Shown: positions 1-14,740 of the stretch, one piece after another
Layout of the letters: each line of letters starts with the position of its first letter
Numbering within the stretch: position 1 is the first letter of the stretch
Assembly: GCA_037975125.1 (NCBI GenBank)
Contig: CM075855.1
Coordinates: 86,204,706 to 86,268,705, forward strand
Origin: Latrodectus hesperus
Lineage: Eukaryota; Arthropoda; Arachnida; Araneae; Theridiidae
Length of the DNA stretch: 64,000 bases
Reading direction: 5' to 3'
Program-made: the position numbers and the translations under genes
The notes under the pieces: model-generated
Databases searched by the model: none
What the model was told of the DNA's origin: nothing
The model's input: only the letters and a program-made list of their open reading frames with translations

Positions 1-2732
1 AACTGCAAACATAAAAGCCGACATTACATCTTAGAAATCAGTAACCTACTCTTAAGAAAAGTTAGAGATTAAAGGAAAAAATATGATTTTGAAAGATAAA
101 AAGACACTTATATGATTCAAAGTTGAGGGAATATAAGTAGGGTTAAAGATTAAAGAAATAAAAGGAATGAGAAAACGCTTTTATTTAATCGGAAATCAAA
201 GTATTAAAGATATCAAAAAAGTATAAAAAAATCAGTAGAAGTATCTATGAAATTTGATTCCTAAGAAATATCATTTATATAAATATTGAAAATATCACCA
301 AAAATATAGTTCATTTAGTATTTCCCAACTGTAGTCATACAAGACAAACTTATTCCTCATCAGAATTTTAAAAAAATAAATTTATGAATATAGTTCGGTA
401 AATTTAAATTAGTGAATCAAATTTGTCATTAATACGAGAGAGAATAATTTGATTTTCTGTCTACAAATCAACAGTTTATGGATTCAATTCCTACTCCTCA
501 TATAAATGTTTACAGTTCAAAGTACATTGTTATTCCGTATTTTAATATTCCAAATAAAGTAAATTCTTTGTAATTATATAGAGAAATAATATCTGTGATA
601 AAAGAAACATTTTTTGCTGAATCAGGATATTCTGTATTGCGGTTTCTTATAGAATTTTAACATAAATAAACTATTTTAAATGGATTTTGTTTTCCTAGAA
701 GAAATAAAATGGTAATATTATATATACTTACAATAGTGTTGTTGGTGTACCAGGATACTTCCCTCTACCTAATCCTAAGTTGGGCTCTACTAATTAATGA
801 AGCAGCTGAATGAAAAATAACAAAAGTTCCTCGATTAAATTTATTATTTATTGAAAGCTTTCACAAGTGCTAAAAATATCTTCCATGCTTATCGTTGCAC
901 AATTGAAAATGGTAAAGACATGGTTACAGAAGACGTGGATGAAATTTTGAAAAAATATTTGTAATATTGTAATCAAGAATTTACAAATATTTTCAAAAAT
1001 GCAAAAAATTATATATGCTTCATTCTCAAAACACCTGAATTCATTTGTCTAAGAAACAGTGCTTTTTTTCTTTTTGTAAAAAAACGGTAAAACATCATTA
1101 GATTTTACATTACATTTTAATGATAAAAATTAAAATATAAAGTGTTATTCTATTGTTTTATTAATAATAAATATGCTTGTATCAGAGAGAATAAAACATT
1201 AAGTTTATGAAATATCACTTTTTCTCGTCATATTTTTTAATTTTATCCCAATCTCAACAATATCGTTTCGCAAAAAAAGTGATTTTGCGATTCTGTTTAT
1301 ATTTTCCTATATAAAATATCGAAAAGTTAATGGACCCACAGTATTTTGCACTTTTAGGTAAAAATGTGATTTATTTGAGATTCTTTCTGGCAAATTTAAT
1401 AAGTCTTATATCGTTTGGTTATCCTTGATAATTAAATTTACGAGAATTTTCAAAGCACATTCATAATAAGTATCATATTAGAAAAATAATTCCTCAAGTC
1501 CATAATAATAATATACTAGTTTAAAATATTATTTAATGGCAACGATCCGTTGAAACCAAGTAGTGAAACTCAAGTGAAGAAGATGTTAAAAACTGATATT
1601 AAACCATTTGTTCAGCAATTATCATTTCAACTATTCATTTCGACTTAACAATCTTGCATATCTTCAAAAATATCCCAGAAGTTTCCAACAACTTTAAAGT
1701 GATTCCCTTTTGAAAACATATCTCAGCAAATAGACTCCTTATCAGCAAATGTATTTATTGATGGCAAACTATTTTCGAATTCGAACATCTTTGTAAAGGG
1801 GAAGAGAAACAATCCATTTTTCAATAGCATAACCCTTCCCGATAAGAAAAACTCCTACTGAAAAACTGCGCAGTAAAAGAGAAAATAACACGCTAAATGC
1901 TGCATTCAAGCCCACTCAAGACCACATTCTCTGTTGGTTGATGTCACCAAAGAAATCTCTCTGAATTTTCCCCAGTAGACGGCAGCGGTGGAAGCTCATG
2001 TTTGAGTCCTGCTCAGAAAGCTCTGAAGCATAAAGGTTGAAACGTTTTTTCCATCTGCCCCAAGAGATGTCATCATGCAATCAGTTCACCCTTTACTGGA
2101 TGGGGATTTATATGCGCTCCAGAGCAGGTGCTGCGACAGTTGCTTTCTCCTAGTTTTTTTCAATCTGTGAATAAGATTTTTTGTAATTATAAAAGATGTT
2201 TTTGCTAATAAGTTCTGCGAAAAACTAATAAGGACGACATTGATTTTGGATAAAAACTATAATACAGACATAAAATTTAATTAAATATTTGCAAAATTTT
2301 ATGCATATGAGAATCATTATATATTTATAAAATATAACACTTTAAAGTAAAGCAACTCTCAGTAGCATATTAAATACTTTTTTTTTATTTTTCATCAACT
2401 TATGAGCCAAAGCGCAACAAGTGAGATAAATGTGAGTTAACTTTTGTTGAAATAGCTTTTTGAAAACCAATTCAGATGTTGACTTGACTTTTCAAGTCAT
2501 CAAATACCATTGCCATTTCATTATTAATTTACATTTCTACAAATAACTTTATATAATATAAATACGATATTAGGGGCATATTACAAGATGATATTTCATC
2601 CTGGATCATAGAATTATAATTTTAAATTATTTTATTTGTGCAATCCCTTCAAATTAGCAACCTGTTTTGTTCCAATTTATTCTTAATAGAAAAGTTTAAT
2701 ATTTTTTATAGCTATTGATTTATTAAAATAAA
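1..2732. other. AT-rich non-coding stretch
   Basis: No convincing gene is visible. A GC-richer island lies at about 1860-2150. On its minus strand a 54-codon open frame (1916-2080) contains WGRWKKRFNLYASEL. It has no start codon and I could not assign it; a decayed retroelement gag is one possibility. The rest is AT-rich with stops in all frames. Confidence 0.5.
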
Positions 2733-4220
<1,488 letters not shown>

Positions 4221-4360
4221 AGTGTTTTTTAATGCCCGTCTGAACTTAGGATATACCTATTCTGCACTACCAGTGGAGAATGTAATGGCATCTTATACAG
4301 TGGGGTACCCAGTTGGTGTGCAAGTTCACCACGACAGTGAAGGGATAAAGAAACATACAA

Positions 4361-4761
4361 GGAGCCTTTATAGCCTAATGGTTAGGGCTTCGGCCTTCAG
4401 TCCGTAAGAGCTGAGTTTGATTCCCAATGCCACCTAAGACCCACCGAGTACATGCGATGTTCGTGCTGGTTAAATCCATGGAATTGAAAGTCCTGTGGTC
4501 GGTCGTTGAGCAGCTATTATGGGTGTAATGGTCTGGAGAAAATTTCCTCCCCCTCTAGATCAATGTCAGAATTGAGGGAGTGAATCCTCGGGTGGGGCCA
4601 TCTATCGGAAGAGTATTAGAGCAAAAAAGTACTTTGTATACAGTGGGGCACCCATAAATGTGATGCCCTAGTTAAAACGAAAGACTCTTTCTTCTGACTT
4701 AATCATAGCCACCAGCTAGTGAGTTTGGCTTGTCCAAGTGTCATAAATAACTACAACAACG
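4361..4761 (+). mobile_element. tRNA-headed SINE, family A, near full length
   Basis: The head carries a pol III A box (TAGCCTAATGGTTAGG, 4371-4386) and a B-box-like GAGTTTGATTCCC near 4413-4425. It is followed by a roughly 330-bp body and a tail reading AACTACAACAAC. The same body recurs at 30233-30456, 34795-35169 (minus) and 53590-53889, so this is an interspersed family and not a tRNA gene. A shared body block is GGTCGGTCGTTGAGCA. Confidence 0.8.
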
Positions 4762-4789
4762 GAAACACACACATAGAAAGAAAAAGGAA

Positions 4790-5040
4790 CATCTCTGCCT
4801 GAACCAGGATTCGAAGTTAGGGACGATAACTACTCAGCCATCGGTCGGAACAGCTAAAGTGTGGTGTAAGACATTTTAAGGTCCACTGCATCAATGCTTT
4901 GTGGGAGGACTTCTCATAGACAGTGGATCGTATACACGTGTCCCAAAGGAGGAAACCATGAAATCTCCTTAGCGCACATCTCAGCAAACGTGCATGCTGA
5001 AGGTAGAAGTGAAACATTCATTTTCTCTTTTTCAACAGTA
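4790..5040 (-). mobile_element. SINE fragments, minus strand, tail-to-tail with family A copy
   Basis: Reading the minus strand, 4860-4795 gives a tRNA-like head with GATGGCTGAGTAGTTA and TTCGAATCC. The adjoining 4860-5040 block matches the body of the SINE at 44850-45117 (shared GGAGGACTTCTCATAGA versus GGAGAACTTTTCATAGA). At least two pieces are therefore juxtaposed next to the plus-strand family A copy. Confidence 0.6.
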
Positions 5041-5159
5041 GAAGAGATGAAATCGGAAATCTTTCGTTCAGAAGAATTTTGTTCTAAACTAACTCTAATT
5101 CTAATCTACGCCCAAATAATAAAACTTAAAAAATGCTCTAGTAGCATGTTCCGAAATTA

Positions 5160-6930
5160 GAGCTTTTTCAATTTTCTTCATAATGATGGTATTAATTTTG
5201 GAATATAATAAATAATACAGAAATAAAATTTAATTTTACAGTTTTGAAAAATTTTAGAGTTATATAATTTTTTTTTAATTTCAAATAAAAAATGACATAC
5301 GTTACGAAGAAAATTTCAGTAGCAAGAGTTGGGAAACATATTGTATACTTTAATAATTTTAGAATTATGTAAATATAAAGTTATGTGAAATATTTTAAAT
5401 AATAGCAGTATAATAAGTAATACTCACACACAAATATTTGTCTTCCAACTTTTATATACTGCCTTCGCAAGCAAAAATAACCTTTTTCGTTGGAAAAAGA
5501 TAAACAATATAAACTTTAATTCTTTAATGAATATTTTTTAACAATTTTTGAAAATTCTAAAAAAACATTTATTGATGCCATTAATACTCCTGATATACTT
5601 AGGAAGTAACGATTTATGTAGCAAAACCTGATAAAACAGACGTTCAAAAATCGAACGATAAATGTAATTATAATATGTTCAAGCTCCACAGAAATTTATA
5701 GATGATTTTAATCTAACAGGTAATAGAATATTTAATGGAAAGTAATTTATTGATATTTTTTAGATAAATTGAGATTTGTTTTAAATTATTAATTTCACTA
5801 AACAAAAATCATTAAAAAGTAAAATTATTGGGTTAGTTTTACATTCTAGATTTGTTAAATACTGTAAATTCCTGATTATCTGAATAACATGACTATATTA
5901 GTCCATAAAATTGTAAATTTAATAATCCAAAAAATTATGAAAAACGGTAACAAATTAAACACAAATACGCATTTAAGAAATGTAATACTCAACATCTAAA
6001 GTACACTAACTTATTGCTAATGACTATAAACTATAAAGAATAATTTAATTATTTATATTATTTAAAAATTTACATTTTACATTTCCATAAAGTCAGACAA
6101 AAGTCATTTTTTTTGTTGGAATTTTTTTAGGAGTTTAGACAGCTCAAATAACCCGAAAAATTGTTAATCGAGAATTAAAAAAAGAGAGATTAGATTGGAT
6201 TATATAATACGGAACATAGTCATCAACCAAGTATAAATTTGATCTAGAAATAAGATGTCGTACACGGTAAGATTAAGCCAATTTAAGATTTCAACTTTTG
6301 GAAAATATTTCAATTAATTTATTATTAGCAAATTCAAACTACTTTAGTTATACATGTTATGAATGCTGAAGAATCACATACATATCGTTATGCGATTATA
6401 ATATTTAAATGAAGCTAGAATGCGTGTGTTCATTTTGGAATTGTTAAAATGTAGCTGTTGGTTTGGTATGTGTGTGTAGCAGTTTGCAGGTAAATTGCAT
6501 GCATCTGCAAAGTCATCAGAAATCAATCATAAATAGTTCCGCGATATAGTAATTAGATCCTGCAGACCAGGGCTCCTTTCATTTTTTTCCTATCCAGATA
6601 CTTAAAAAACTGTATTTCTCTTAAAATATCCCTTCCTATTTCCTCTATAGTATATAACCTAGAGCATAATTAGAAACAAAGTAATTGTACATAAGTTTCT
6701 TAAAGATAACACGAATAAAAAGTTTGAAAATAGTAGAAGATGTTTATATATATGCATTGTATATTCCAATTATGCATTTATTTTACTATGTTAAGTTAAT
6801 CATGAAACTTTAATAAATCTCTATATAAGAATACTATAGACATTTTTAAAGTATAGATCTTTTAAATTATAAAATACAATAGACTCCTAAGGATCTACCT
6901 GGATTATGTTGTAAATCCCGGTTGGTTGGT
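5160..6930. other. AT-rich non-coding stretch
   Basis: No gene, RNA or clear repeat seen. Confidence 0.5.
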
Positions 6931-6952
6931 GCCTTGTCCATTAGAAGTCAAG

Positions 6953-7552
6953 TCAAATTACTCCAAGGGCCAAAATTATGGCCTTGGCAGTGAGCACAAT
7001 TTTGTCATTATAGAGAATTCCCTGAAAGGGAAATTCGTCAATAGCTTGTAAACTGCTTATGATGGCTTGGCAGCTAAAAATGTGTTCCGGGTTGAGCTCC
7101 TCCCCAGGGAAGTTCCTACATGATTTGTAAGATCTGGTGTCGTCTGTTTTTATAGTCATTCCATAGAAGTGTTGGGTTCTAGGTTTGTGGAAATAGTCCT
7201 AGTAATAATCCTGTTTGCGTATACAACGAATAATTTATGTGTTTTTCTTTCACAGTTTGTATCTAGCGATGGCATCAGCGTCTCTTAAAGTTACAGCGCT
7301 GGGAGTTTCCAAACTAAGGTTACTCGCCTCCTTTACAAGCCTGTCTGCTTTCTCATTCTCCTCAATGCCAACATGTGCAGATATCCACTGGAAAGTACAG
7401 ATTTTTCTTAGGGAGGAAATTTCCTTTAAATAATGAAGGATATCTTGTGTGAGCTTGGAGTTTCCATTCCCTATCGCCTTCAGGAAAGCCCTAGTGTCGC
7501 AGAAAGTGATGAGCCCAATAGCTTTATCAGTATTACTCAGTAAAATATACAT
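6953..7552 (-). pseudogene. LINE ORF2 C-terminus: RNase H plus terminal cysteine motif (decayed)
   Basis: Read on the minus strand, 7552-7250 translates to an RNase H-like segment with FQWISAHVGIEENEKADRL. This matches the conserved 'W.P.HVGI.GNE.AD.LA' signature of RNase H domains in Jockey/CR1-type non-LTR retrotransposons. After an interrupted stretch, 7159-6953 continues in the same orientation as the post-RNase H tail, with C(x)nEELNPEHIFSC, a cysteine/histidine motif typical of these ORF2 ends. Stops separate the two parts. The sequence to about 7700 may be further upstream LINE DNA but is too degraded to place. The reverse transcriptase proper is absent, as expected for a 5'-truncated or decayed copy. 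I am confident of the class, not of the clade. Confidence 0.75.
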
Positions 7553-7911
7553 TCGTAGGGACTGCAGTGAATTTCGGTTTTAGACTATTATAATTCCTTA
7601 CGTGGGCGTAATTGGGTATACATTTTCTATCATAAAGTAGAGCAGCACCCCATGGTGTCAATTTGGTAGCTGATTCCCATTTATAATCCTTCAAATGATT
7701 TGGTCTGTATGTTTTTCATGCATGAAAGCAACAAGGCTTGGAACTAGAAAGATTACTGCTTATTTATCATTCACAGAAATTAATCATTCAATTAAAAATG
7801 CTTCTTAGACGTTGATTAAATGAACAGATTGAACGATGCATACCTTTTCCACCTGTATTCATTGCGCAGTAGATGTGTGGTATTGCTTTCAGTCAAAAAC
7901 AACCATTTTAT

Positions 7912-8000
7912 TGAAACTCGTTTTATGAAAGAAATCAATCGTTTTATGAAAAGACGTTTTATGAAAAAATCGTTTTATGAAATGAAAGAAACTCGTTTTA
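7912..8000 (+). repeat. Degenerate short tandem repeat (CGTTTTATGAAA)n
   Basis: Five imperfect copies of a unit centred on CGTTTTATGAAA, separated by 0-12 bp of AGAAATCAAT-like spacer. The open frame over it (7820-8056) is a by-product of the repeat. Confidence 0.7.
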
Positions 8001-8238
8001 TGAAAGAAATCAAATATTTACTTCGTTTGATATGTATGAAATACGTTTTTTGTTAATTCCCAAATATCGTGAGTTAACAATATTATAATTCATTTATTTA
8101 TGCATACATTTTCTCTGTCTCCTGCTTTACAGCAACTATTGATCTTGTATCAATTAACCTCATTAGGAATATACATCTCGATATATCTCCTTGACTACTT
8201 TGAGCAGTTGAAGATGTCGAATTAGATATTTTATTTTG

Positions 8239-8485
8239 TAGCGTGACTGACTACAGATAAAGTGGTCCTGGGTTTGAATCCTGGTTCGGGCATAGATGTA
8301 CTGTCTCTCTCTCCTGTCTTTGTGCTTTTCTGTATGAATGGGTTGTGAATGGTTGCCTACCCTATAAACGGGTACCTATGGCATGTGTGTACTGAGGAAG
8401 TCGGAATTCCTCAAATTACGGTTCTTTTGGAAAAGTGGTGCAGTGCACCCCATATTGCTAGCCTAGCTAGCACAAGACAACAACA
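8239..8485 (+). mobile_element. tRNA-headed SINE, family B
   Basis: A B-box-like GGGTTTGAATCCTGG lies at 8270-8284. The body includes ACCCTATAAACGGGT, and the tail is AGACAACAACA. The element at 35310-35538 (minus) shares the head type and the CCCTATAAACGGG block. Confidence 0.7.
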
Positions 8486-8489
8486 TGAT

Positions 8490-9640
8490 ATAAAAATTAA
8501 CTAATTATGACTCTTCATTTTTTACAATTTGAAGTAAGAAGATAACAAGATTCATCTTATACACTTCGAAAAGGAGTTCTTGAAAAATAAATTTGTTTTA
8601 AGAAAAGATATCTATTTTTTTGCGTTTAATTTGAAACTACTTAATATTGGTAGACATAAACACAAAACTCAATTTCTTAATAAGATTTTTAGCAAAGTCT
8701 GTATTTCAGTTATAATTAATGTACACCATAAGACACATTTAATTATTTAGTTATGCATAATATAAAATTTAAGTAATTATGACTCATTTTTTAACGATTT
8801 GAAGTAAGAAAATAAATTATTGTTCCAATATATATTTTTCAAACGACTAAAAGGCCAAACGTTTTAAAGATGCATTTATTATTATTTTTCTGTATACTCA
8901 ATGATCTGAGCTAGTATCTTAATAAAATACTTTTGTTAGTTAATTAGATTAATTAACTAAGATTAATTTTTCCAGAATTTGGATAGTAGTAGTAGTTCAG
9001 TATTCACTTTAACCCTTTCCTTCTCATTACCGTCAAAATGACGGGAAGAACTTTCGTCCCGTATTTCTCGTGCCTGTGATATTCCAGGCAGTGTTCGAAA
9101 GTAATGTTAAATGAAAATTAGAACACCGTCTCCTATGCCCGGAAAAATATTTATTTTCCCATTTTACACACCAGATGGGAGTACTACACTATTTTTAATT
9201 TATTTGGAGATGGTTTGTGTTTTTTACTAGATGCCAGCACTATCAAAATTTTCTTGAATTAAAAATAAGCACTTTCATGATCGTTTCCTTGAAAATTATT
9301 CGCTGGTTAAAAGGTTCTTACAATCTTTCTATTGAAAAATGAGTCATTATCAACGAAAACAAATTGACTCACAATCTGGATGTTTTCATTTTTCTTAATT
9401 TTGGTGTTTCCAAAAACACCTCTTTAAGAATATATATTGATATGGGTAAAAATATTCTTGAATTTCTTGAACTGTTTAGCAATTAGAACAGTCAACGTCA
9501 CGTAAAACAAGCGCGTAAAGTCAACGAATGAAATAAGCATAAAATGAAATACAATGCATTGACTATGATTATTCTCCCTTCACTGTAGGTGCTGAAAGTG
9601 ATCGCCACCAAAACTTAACTAATGTCTTGTCTAATCTCTA
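8490..9640. other. AT-rich stretch with a possible piggyBac-type end
   Basis: No gene. At 9009-9012 a TTAA is followed by CCCTTTCCTTCTC and then an internal palindrome CCGTCAAAATGACGG. This resembles the left end of the piggyBac-like element at 43266, but I found no matching right end. Confidence 0.35.
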
Positions 9641-9646
9641 ACTAAT

Positions 9647-9700
9647 CTCAAGCGTGGTTATAAGTGGTGAAGTGTCACCACATATGTAACCACGCTTGAG
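9647..9700. repeat. 54-bp hairpin-forming inverted repeat
   Basis: Arms begin CTCAAGCGTGGTTAT and end with a near-exact reverse complement (GTAACCACGCTTGAG), around a 4-nt centre AGTG. The inner stem pairs GTGGTGA with TCACCAC. Only a small mismatch/bulge interrupts about 24 paired bases. Confidence 0.85.
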
Positions 9701-9769
9701 AAGATTTATATGTTTTCTTGTCAGTGACCCTATCGATAATACCTTGTGTCCTGATCATAAATGTGCTTG

Positions 9770-10134
9770 AATTGTTGTTGCTTTAGCCAGCAGCGTTAGA
9801 CTGGGTCCATAACGTTGAACATCCCCAAAATATCAAGCACCATTAAAAGATTGTTATATAAATCATCCTTGGAAAGCCCCAGGCACTCAAGAATGTGTTC
9901 TGGCGTAGCTATTTCGCATGCTCTTCCCTTTTAACAGTCCCCACAAGAAAAAGTCACCGAGGAGAGACCATAAGCCTTTACTGATCGTCTTCTCAGGTGT
10001 AGGCACCTCACGCCCACACCACAATCGATTTGATTTATGGCATGTTGCATCTTCCAGCTGAAAATAATATCAATGAAGCTACTCTTTGGCAAGGTTATTA
10101 AAACTCTTGCACAGGATTTCCAAATCGACTTCAT
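9770..10134 (-). pseudogene. LINE ORF2 extreme C-terminus and 3' end
   Basis: On the minus strand, 9901-9796 reads PEHILECLGLSKDD... and ends ...MDPV followed by TAA at 9796-9798. This is the histidine/cysteine-rich tail that closes ORF2 in a chelicerate-type non-LTR element, as I recall such elements. Upstream to 10134 the frame is open but a stop separates it from the tail, so the copy is dead. After the stop the 3' end reads GCTGCTGGCTAAAG and then CAACAACAA, a simple CAA tail of the kind also seen on SINEs in this window. Only the last few hundred bases of the LINE are present, consistent with 5' truncation on insertion. This family differs from the LINE at 6953-7552. Confidence 0.65.
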
Positions 10135-10269
10135 TGCTCATTGCCATTTTAATGATTATGAGGCACACTCAGAGGAATTTCGTTGCCGAAAACGTAATGT
10201 ACGAATATAAGCAAATAATGGCAAAAATCACAATATTCTATACTATTTCAACAGGCCAGAGAACTTGAA

Positions 10270-13200
10270 GAAATGTTGACATATATTTTATTTTTAAAAA
10301 TAATATATAAAAATTAAGACCTAATCATTAATGTTTAAAGTATCGAGTAAATTAATAAAAGTATGAATAAAATTGAAAAACGATTTCAACTTATAGATAG
10401 TTTTTTAGAATATGCATTTACAGTAATCATCATGACTTAAATAAATTCGTGAAAATCCAAATAAAGTTTGAATGTGATGCAGTTTAAAAAACTTGACGCA
10501 TCCAACATTGTCTCGGTTTCTGCCGCTCATGCGTTATTGGGTATTTCTATATCCAACTTAAACAAGAATAAAAGGAGTATTTTATAGAAGCCGTAAAATG
10601 CATTTCACACAGTGACACAAAATATTTCTATATCTTTTTACATATAATAGTCTTGCCAAAAATAGTATGTAATGAGTTAATTTTAAAACATAATGTAAAA
10701 TTTTTAAATTTTTCTTAATTTTAAATTATGTTTTATTAACTTATAATAAACATTTTGATGTGCAATTAAATTGTTTTAGAATATATTACACTTATTTAAT
10801 AAGAGCTTTCTATATAATAGATTAATTTGTATCCATTAACTTTTCTTTACAAAGTCAGTATAAATGACTGGAACCGCTGAAACGTAATTAAAAACCAATC
10901 GACTGCAAAATAAGAGATTATTTCGTGGATTAACCATTGAATTAAATTGAGATTAGTTAAAGCTTATCGTGAATCAAATGAACTTGAATAAGAGTTGTTA
11001 GTTGTTAAATAATGAATCGGCACAGTAAATAGTATGGAATAAAATTTGGAAACTTAGATTATAAAGGTCAAATGTTTACATTAAAAATTTGAAGTTATTC
11101 AAATTTTCTCTGGAGTCATTTTTATTGATAAGAAAACATTAAAATCGTTATGTATTATAATACCTGTATATGTCCATCACAAAGAAGAAAGTTTTTTTTA
11201 CAAAGAATCATTTCTTTACCTGCAAGTTGTTAAAAATTTTCATTCTAAATAATATTTTAATTTAGAATTAGATTTTATTTTGGATCAGATTTTGTTTTTG
11301 ACTACAGAAAGTAAATACATAGCAACATATTAACATCTGAATAGAAAACTTGGAAGTTTGTCTTACCAATTTTTGTTCGGAAATGGATGAAATATTAAAC
11401 CTTTTGACGTCTATTTTTTTTTTACTATTTATCTAAAAACATTGTTTTAAAAGTTTTTTCAATTTTTGTATTCAATTATTACTTAATGACAAAAATTTAT
11501 TATAATTACAGTTCCTTATCTCTATTAGACGTGATCTCAAATTAAAGCTTACTTATTCATCTGTTTTGTTAATTTTGTAGAAATTCTATATTTATTAGTA
11601 GTTTACAAATACATGAAGAAACTCCCAACTTTTTTCCTCATTTCGTTAAAAATTAAGGCACAAATTCATTGAACTTATATAAACAATGCCAAACTATAAG
11701 TCATTACTTTAAATATAGATTCACAGCACAATTTTACAGTTCTCAAGCTTAATCTATTTTAATTTAGAAAAACAGAAGTTTATACACAGCTTCAAAACAA
11801 ACGTCTCGAAATAGGCGACGAATAATTTGCTTACAACATCAATTTGTTACGCAATATCATTAAGTAGGCGATATCACTCCAAATATGGTAACCTTATGCT
11901 TTTATACCCTCCAAATATGGTTTTTCTGCTTTTCTCTTTCTTGGGCTGCTATAAGCTCAACACCCCTTTCCACAATTTATTTTGTTTTGGAGTATGGAGT
12001 GAAAACAAACCTTATCTGACTCCGAATATTTTGCTAAAGTATTAATCTTTGTCTTTATTCTCATGTCTTCAACAAAATTAATTCAAAATAAGTTCTAAGA
12101 AACTCTGATAGTAATCAAATTTGAATATTTAATGAACAGTTATTTAAAATGTCTTTACTTTTTCATTCTAAATGACTGATTGATAGTATGGAATTTTATT
12201 GCACAAATTCCTCGCTAAGACAAACCGCACCAACCACATGTTAAATAAACTTCATTCCAAATGAATAAAGTGAAACCAACTGGAGAATAATTTCCACTGA
12301 ATTATTATTTTATTTCAGTGGAAAAATTATTACTTTTTATTTTAATTTTAAATGTAAGCAAAAGTAGAATTCTCAGTATATTATTTCTCTTTTCAAATGT
12401 GTTCCTACTCATAAACAAATTAATAATATTGTATTTTATAAGCCTCATTTTTAAAAAGTGCAAATGGGGTTACAATCATGATTTTTACAGGCATCAAAGA
12501 GCAGATAACATGCCATCGCAGGAATTTAATTTTTGTAGACCTTCCAAATAACCTTAGAAAAAAAGGTTTTTAAATGTTAATCTTATTTCTCAATTATTAG
12601 GAAATAAAACTCAAATTATTATTACTCATGCAATAAATTCAAAATGAGAATAGTTTAATAGCATTAAATATGTGGACCTAGCAAACTCAAAAAAATTACA
12701 TATTTGTTTCTTTTAAATTTAAATTCAAGGATTTAAAATTATTTTTGATAAAAGTTACCTCAATTTCAAACTTTTTTAAATTGAAAATGCTCGTATCTAT
12801 ATGTAAGGAATAATTGAAATTTATTGATTCGTTATATATATCTTTTCGGACATATTCAGTGTAGATGAATTATATACAGAGATGTTAAAAAATTATATCA
12901 ATTTTAAAAACACATTCTTGCTAAAACGAAGGAAAAAACTGCATCATTCATTAATTATTCATTGCTCTTAGTACTCACTCTATAAGGTCATCAGATACTC
13001 TTCATTAATAAATGAACAAGCTAATAAAGTTAAGGGTAGTTGCAAGTTACAGTCACAGTTATATTGCGAGTGTAGGTTGCTTTCGATTGATTTTGCACTT
13101 ACTACTCTTATTATTATTAGATTACTTATCTATAGTGTTCCCTTTATTCACCTTATATTTTTATTAACTAATAAAAGCTGTTAAAACAGAAATTAACTAA

Positions 13201-14740
13201 ATAAAATATACTGCATTGCCATTAAAGAGTAATGTATTTATAGGTGTCTATACATATAGTATGTGTTTCTGATTTTGTATAAAAGTATTACAAATAAATC
13301 TAACACGCTCTATTCCTTTAATACACTTTATTGGAAGTAGAAACTTACGAAATTTTCATTTATTATTATTATTATCATGCAATACACACTTTATATTGAT
13401 TTTCTTTAAATGTGATTTTAACGGCAGAAGCTTTTAATGTAATTTTAAACCACGTTACGTAAGTTTCATTATGAAATGCTTGTACTAAAATATAGGATTA
13501 CAAAAAATAAAATAATAAAATTGAAAACTTATAATATTAACAAACTGACTTGCCAAAAGTAGTTTTTAATATACTGTAACAATTTTGCAAAAAAAAATTA
13601 CATTTTAATATTTAATAGAATATATTCCAATAAAAGACGTGAAATCATTAACTAACCTCTTGATTAAGTTCGTAAATTATACTCAGATTTTTCGAATGAC
13701 TAGTAAACAGTCTCTAAAATTGTAACTTTGGCTTTTGGTTCAACAGTTCACGGCTTCAATTCCCCCACCTTGACATGAATATCTGTAGTGTGTTGTTCGG
13801 AATATATTCCCCCCCCCCAAATTTAAAGCAGAGAAAAATCCATTTCAATGATATTGAGAATATACATATACACGTGACAATGGACAATAAAAGAATTGTT
13901 AAACGTTACATTTTTATAGATTTTTCTTAAGAAAATAAAAAGTGTGAATTTTCTGTAGATTGGAAATTCATACTTTCCTTGATCAGATTGTATGCTAATA
14001 GCTGGTACTATTTTTATACACTCGTAAATATTTTAGTATTTGTAAATTTAAGTCATCCCTGTTTTCATTGATTAATAATTTATTATATACTTTGTTTATA
14101 TATTAAGGGATGATATAATTTCAAAGAAATCTTACAGTACTTACGTCAATATTTAATGCTAATGTTACGTCAAATAAAACTTCCTTGATTTAAGTAATAG
14201 CGAAAATCAGATAAAAGGTGAATAATATCCCCCTTTTATGCATTATTTGTGTTGACAAATACCTCCTACATTCTTTTGGTTTTCTGTTATATATTCTGCT
14301 GCCACTTGTACACAGGTATGTGTTTTTTACTAAATAATTAGTCTCTTTAGAAAATATACTAATTACAGATTGTGAAGAGCTAAGACTCCTTTAAATTTGT
14401 TTTGCTATGATTAACATAAGATATTTACTGATAAACTTTATTTCCACATCATGTTATTTAAATAATAAGTAATTTAGATTAAATTGTCTTAAGGAAACAG
14501 ACTTACTATAAAAACATCTTATTACATTTTTGCATGTAATCATTAAACATTTTAATTGCATTTGCTGGAAATATTATCCAGTTTCTGAGAAGTAAATTTT
14601 ACATAATGATACAAGATATAATGATGGAATAATTTCTGAAAGGCACCTTCTGACAAAATAAACTAAATACTTTTGTTATGTTTTAAAATGTTATAACTGT
14701 TTAATAGATATAAGTACATTTAAATGGAAAATAACAGAAG
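10270..14740. other. AT-rich non-coding stretch
   Basis: No gene identified. Short AT-biased open frames at 11827-12045 and 12318-12551 have no support. A C9-10 run sits at about 13810. One strong short inverted repeat is listed separately. Confidence 0.5.
12286..12331. repeat. Short hairpin inverted repeat
   Basis: AATAATTTCCACTGAA pairs with TTCAGTGGAAAAATTATT across a 12-nt AT loop. The only imperfection is two extra A residues. Confidence 0.75.

Noticed and set aside
7900..8000. CRISPR-like alternation of repeat and spacer
   Set aside because: The repeats are only about 12 bp, degenerate and in an obviously eukaryotic setting; it is an ordinary short tandem repeat.
11827..12551. Two short plus-strand frames (11827-12045, 12318-12551)
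   Set aside because: AT-biased chance frames without homology, splice context or domain features.
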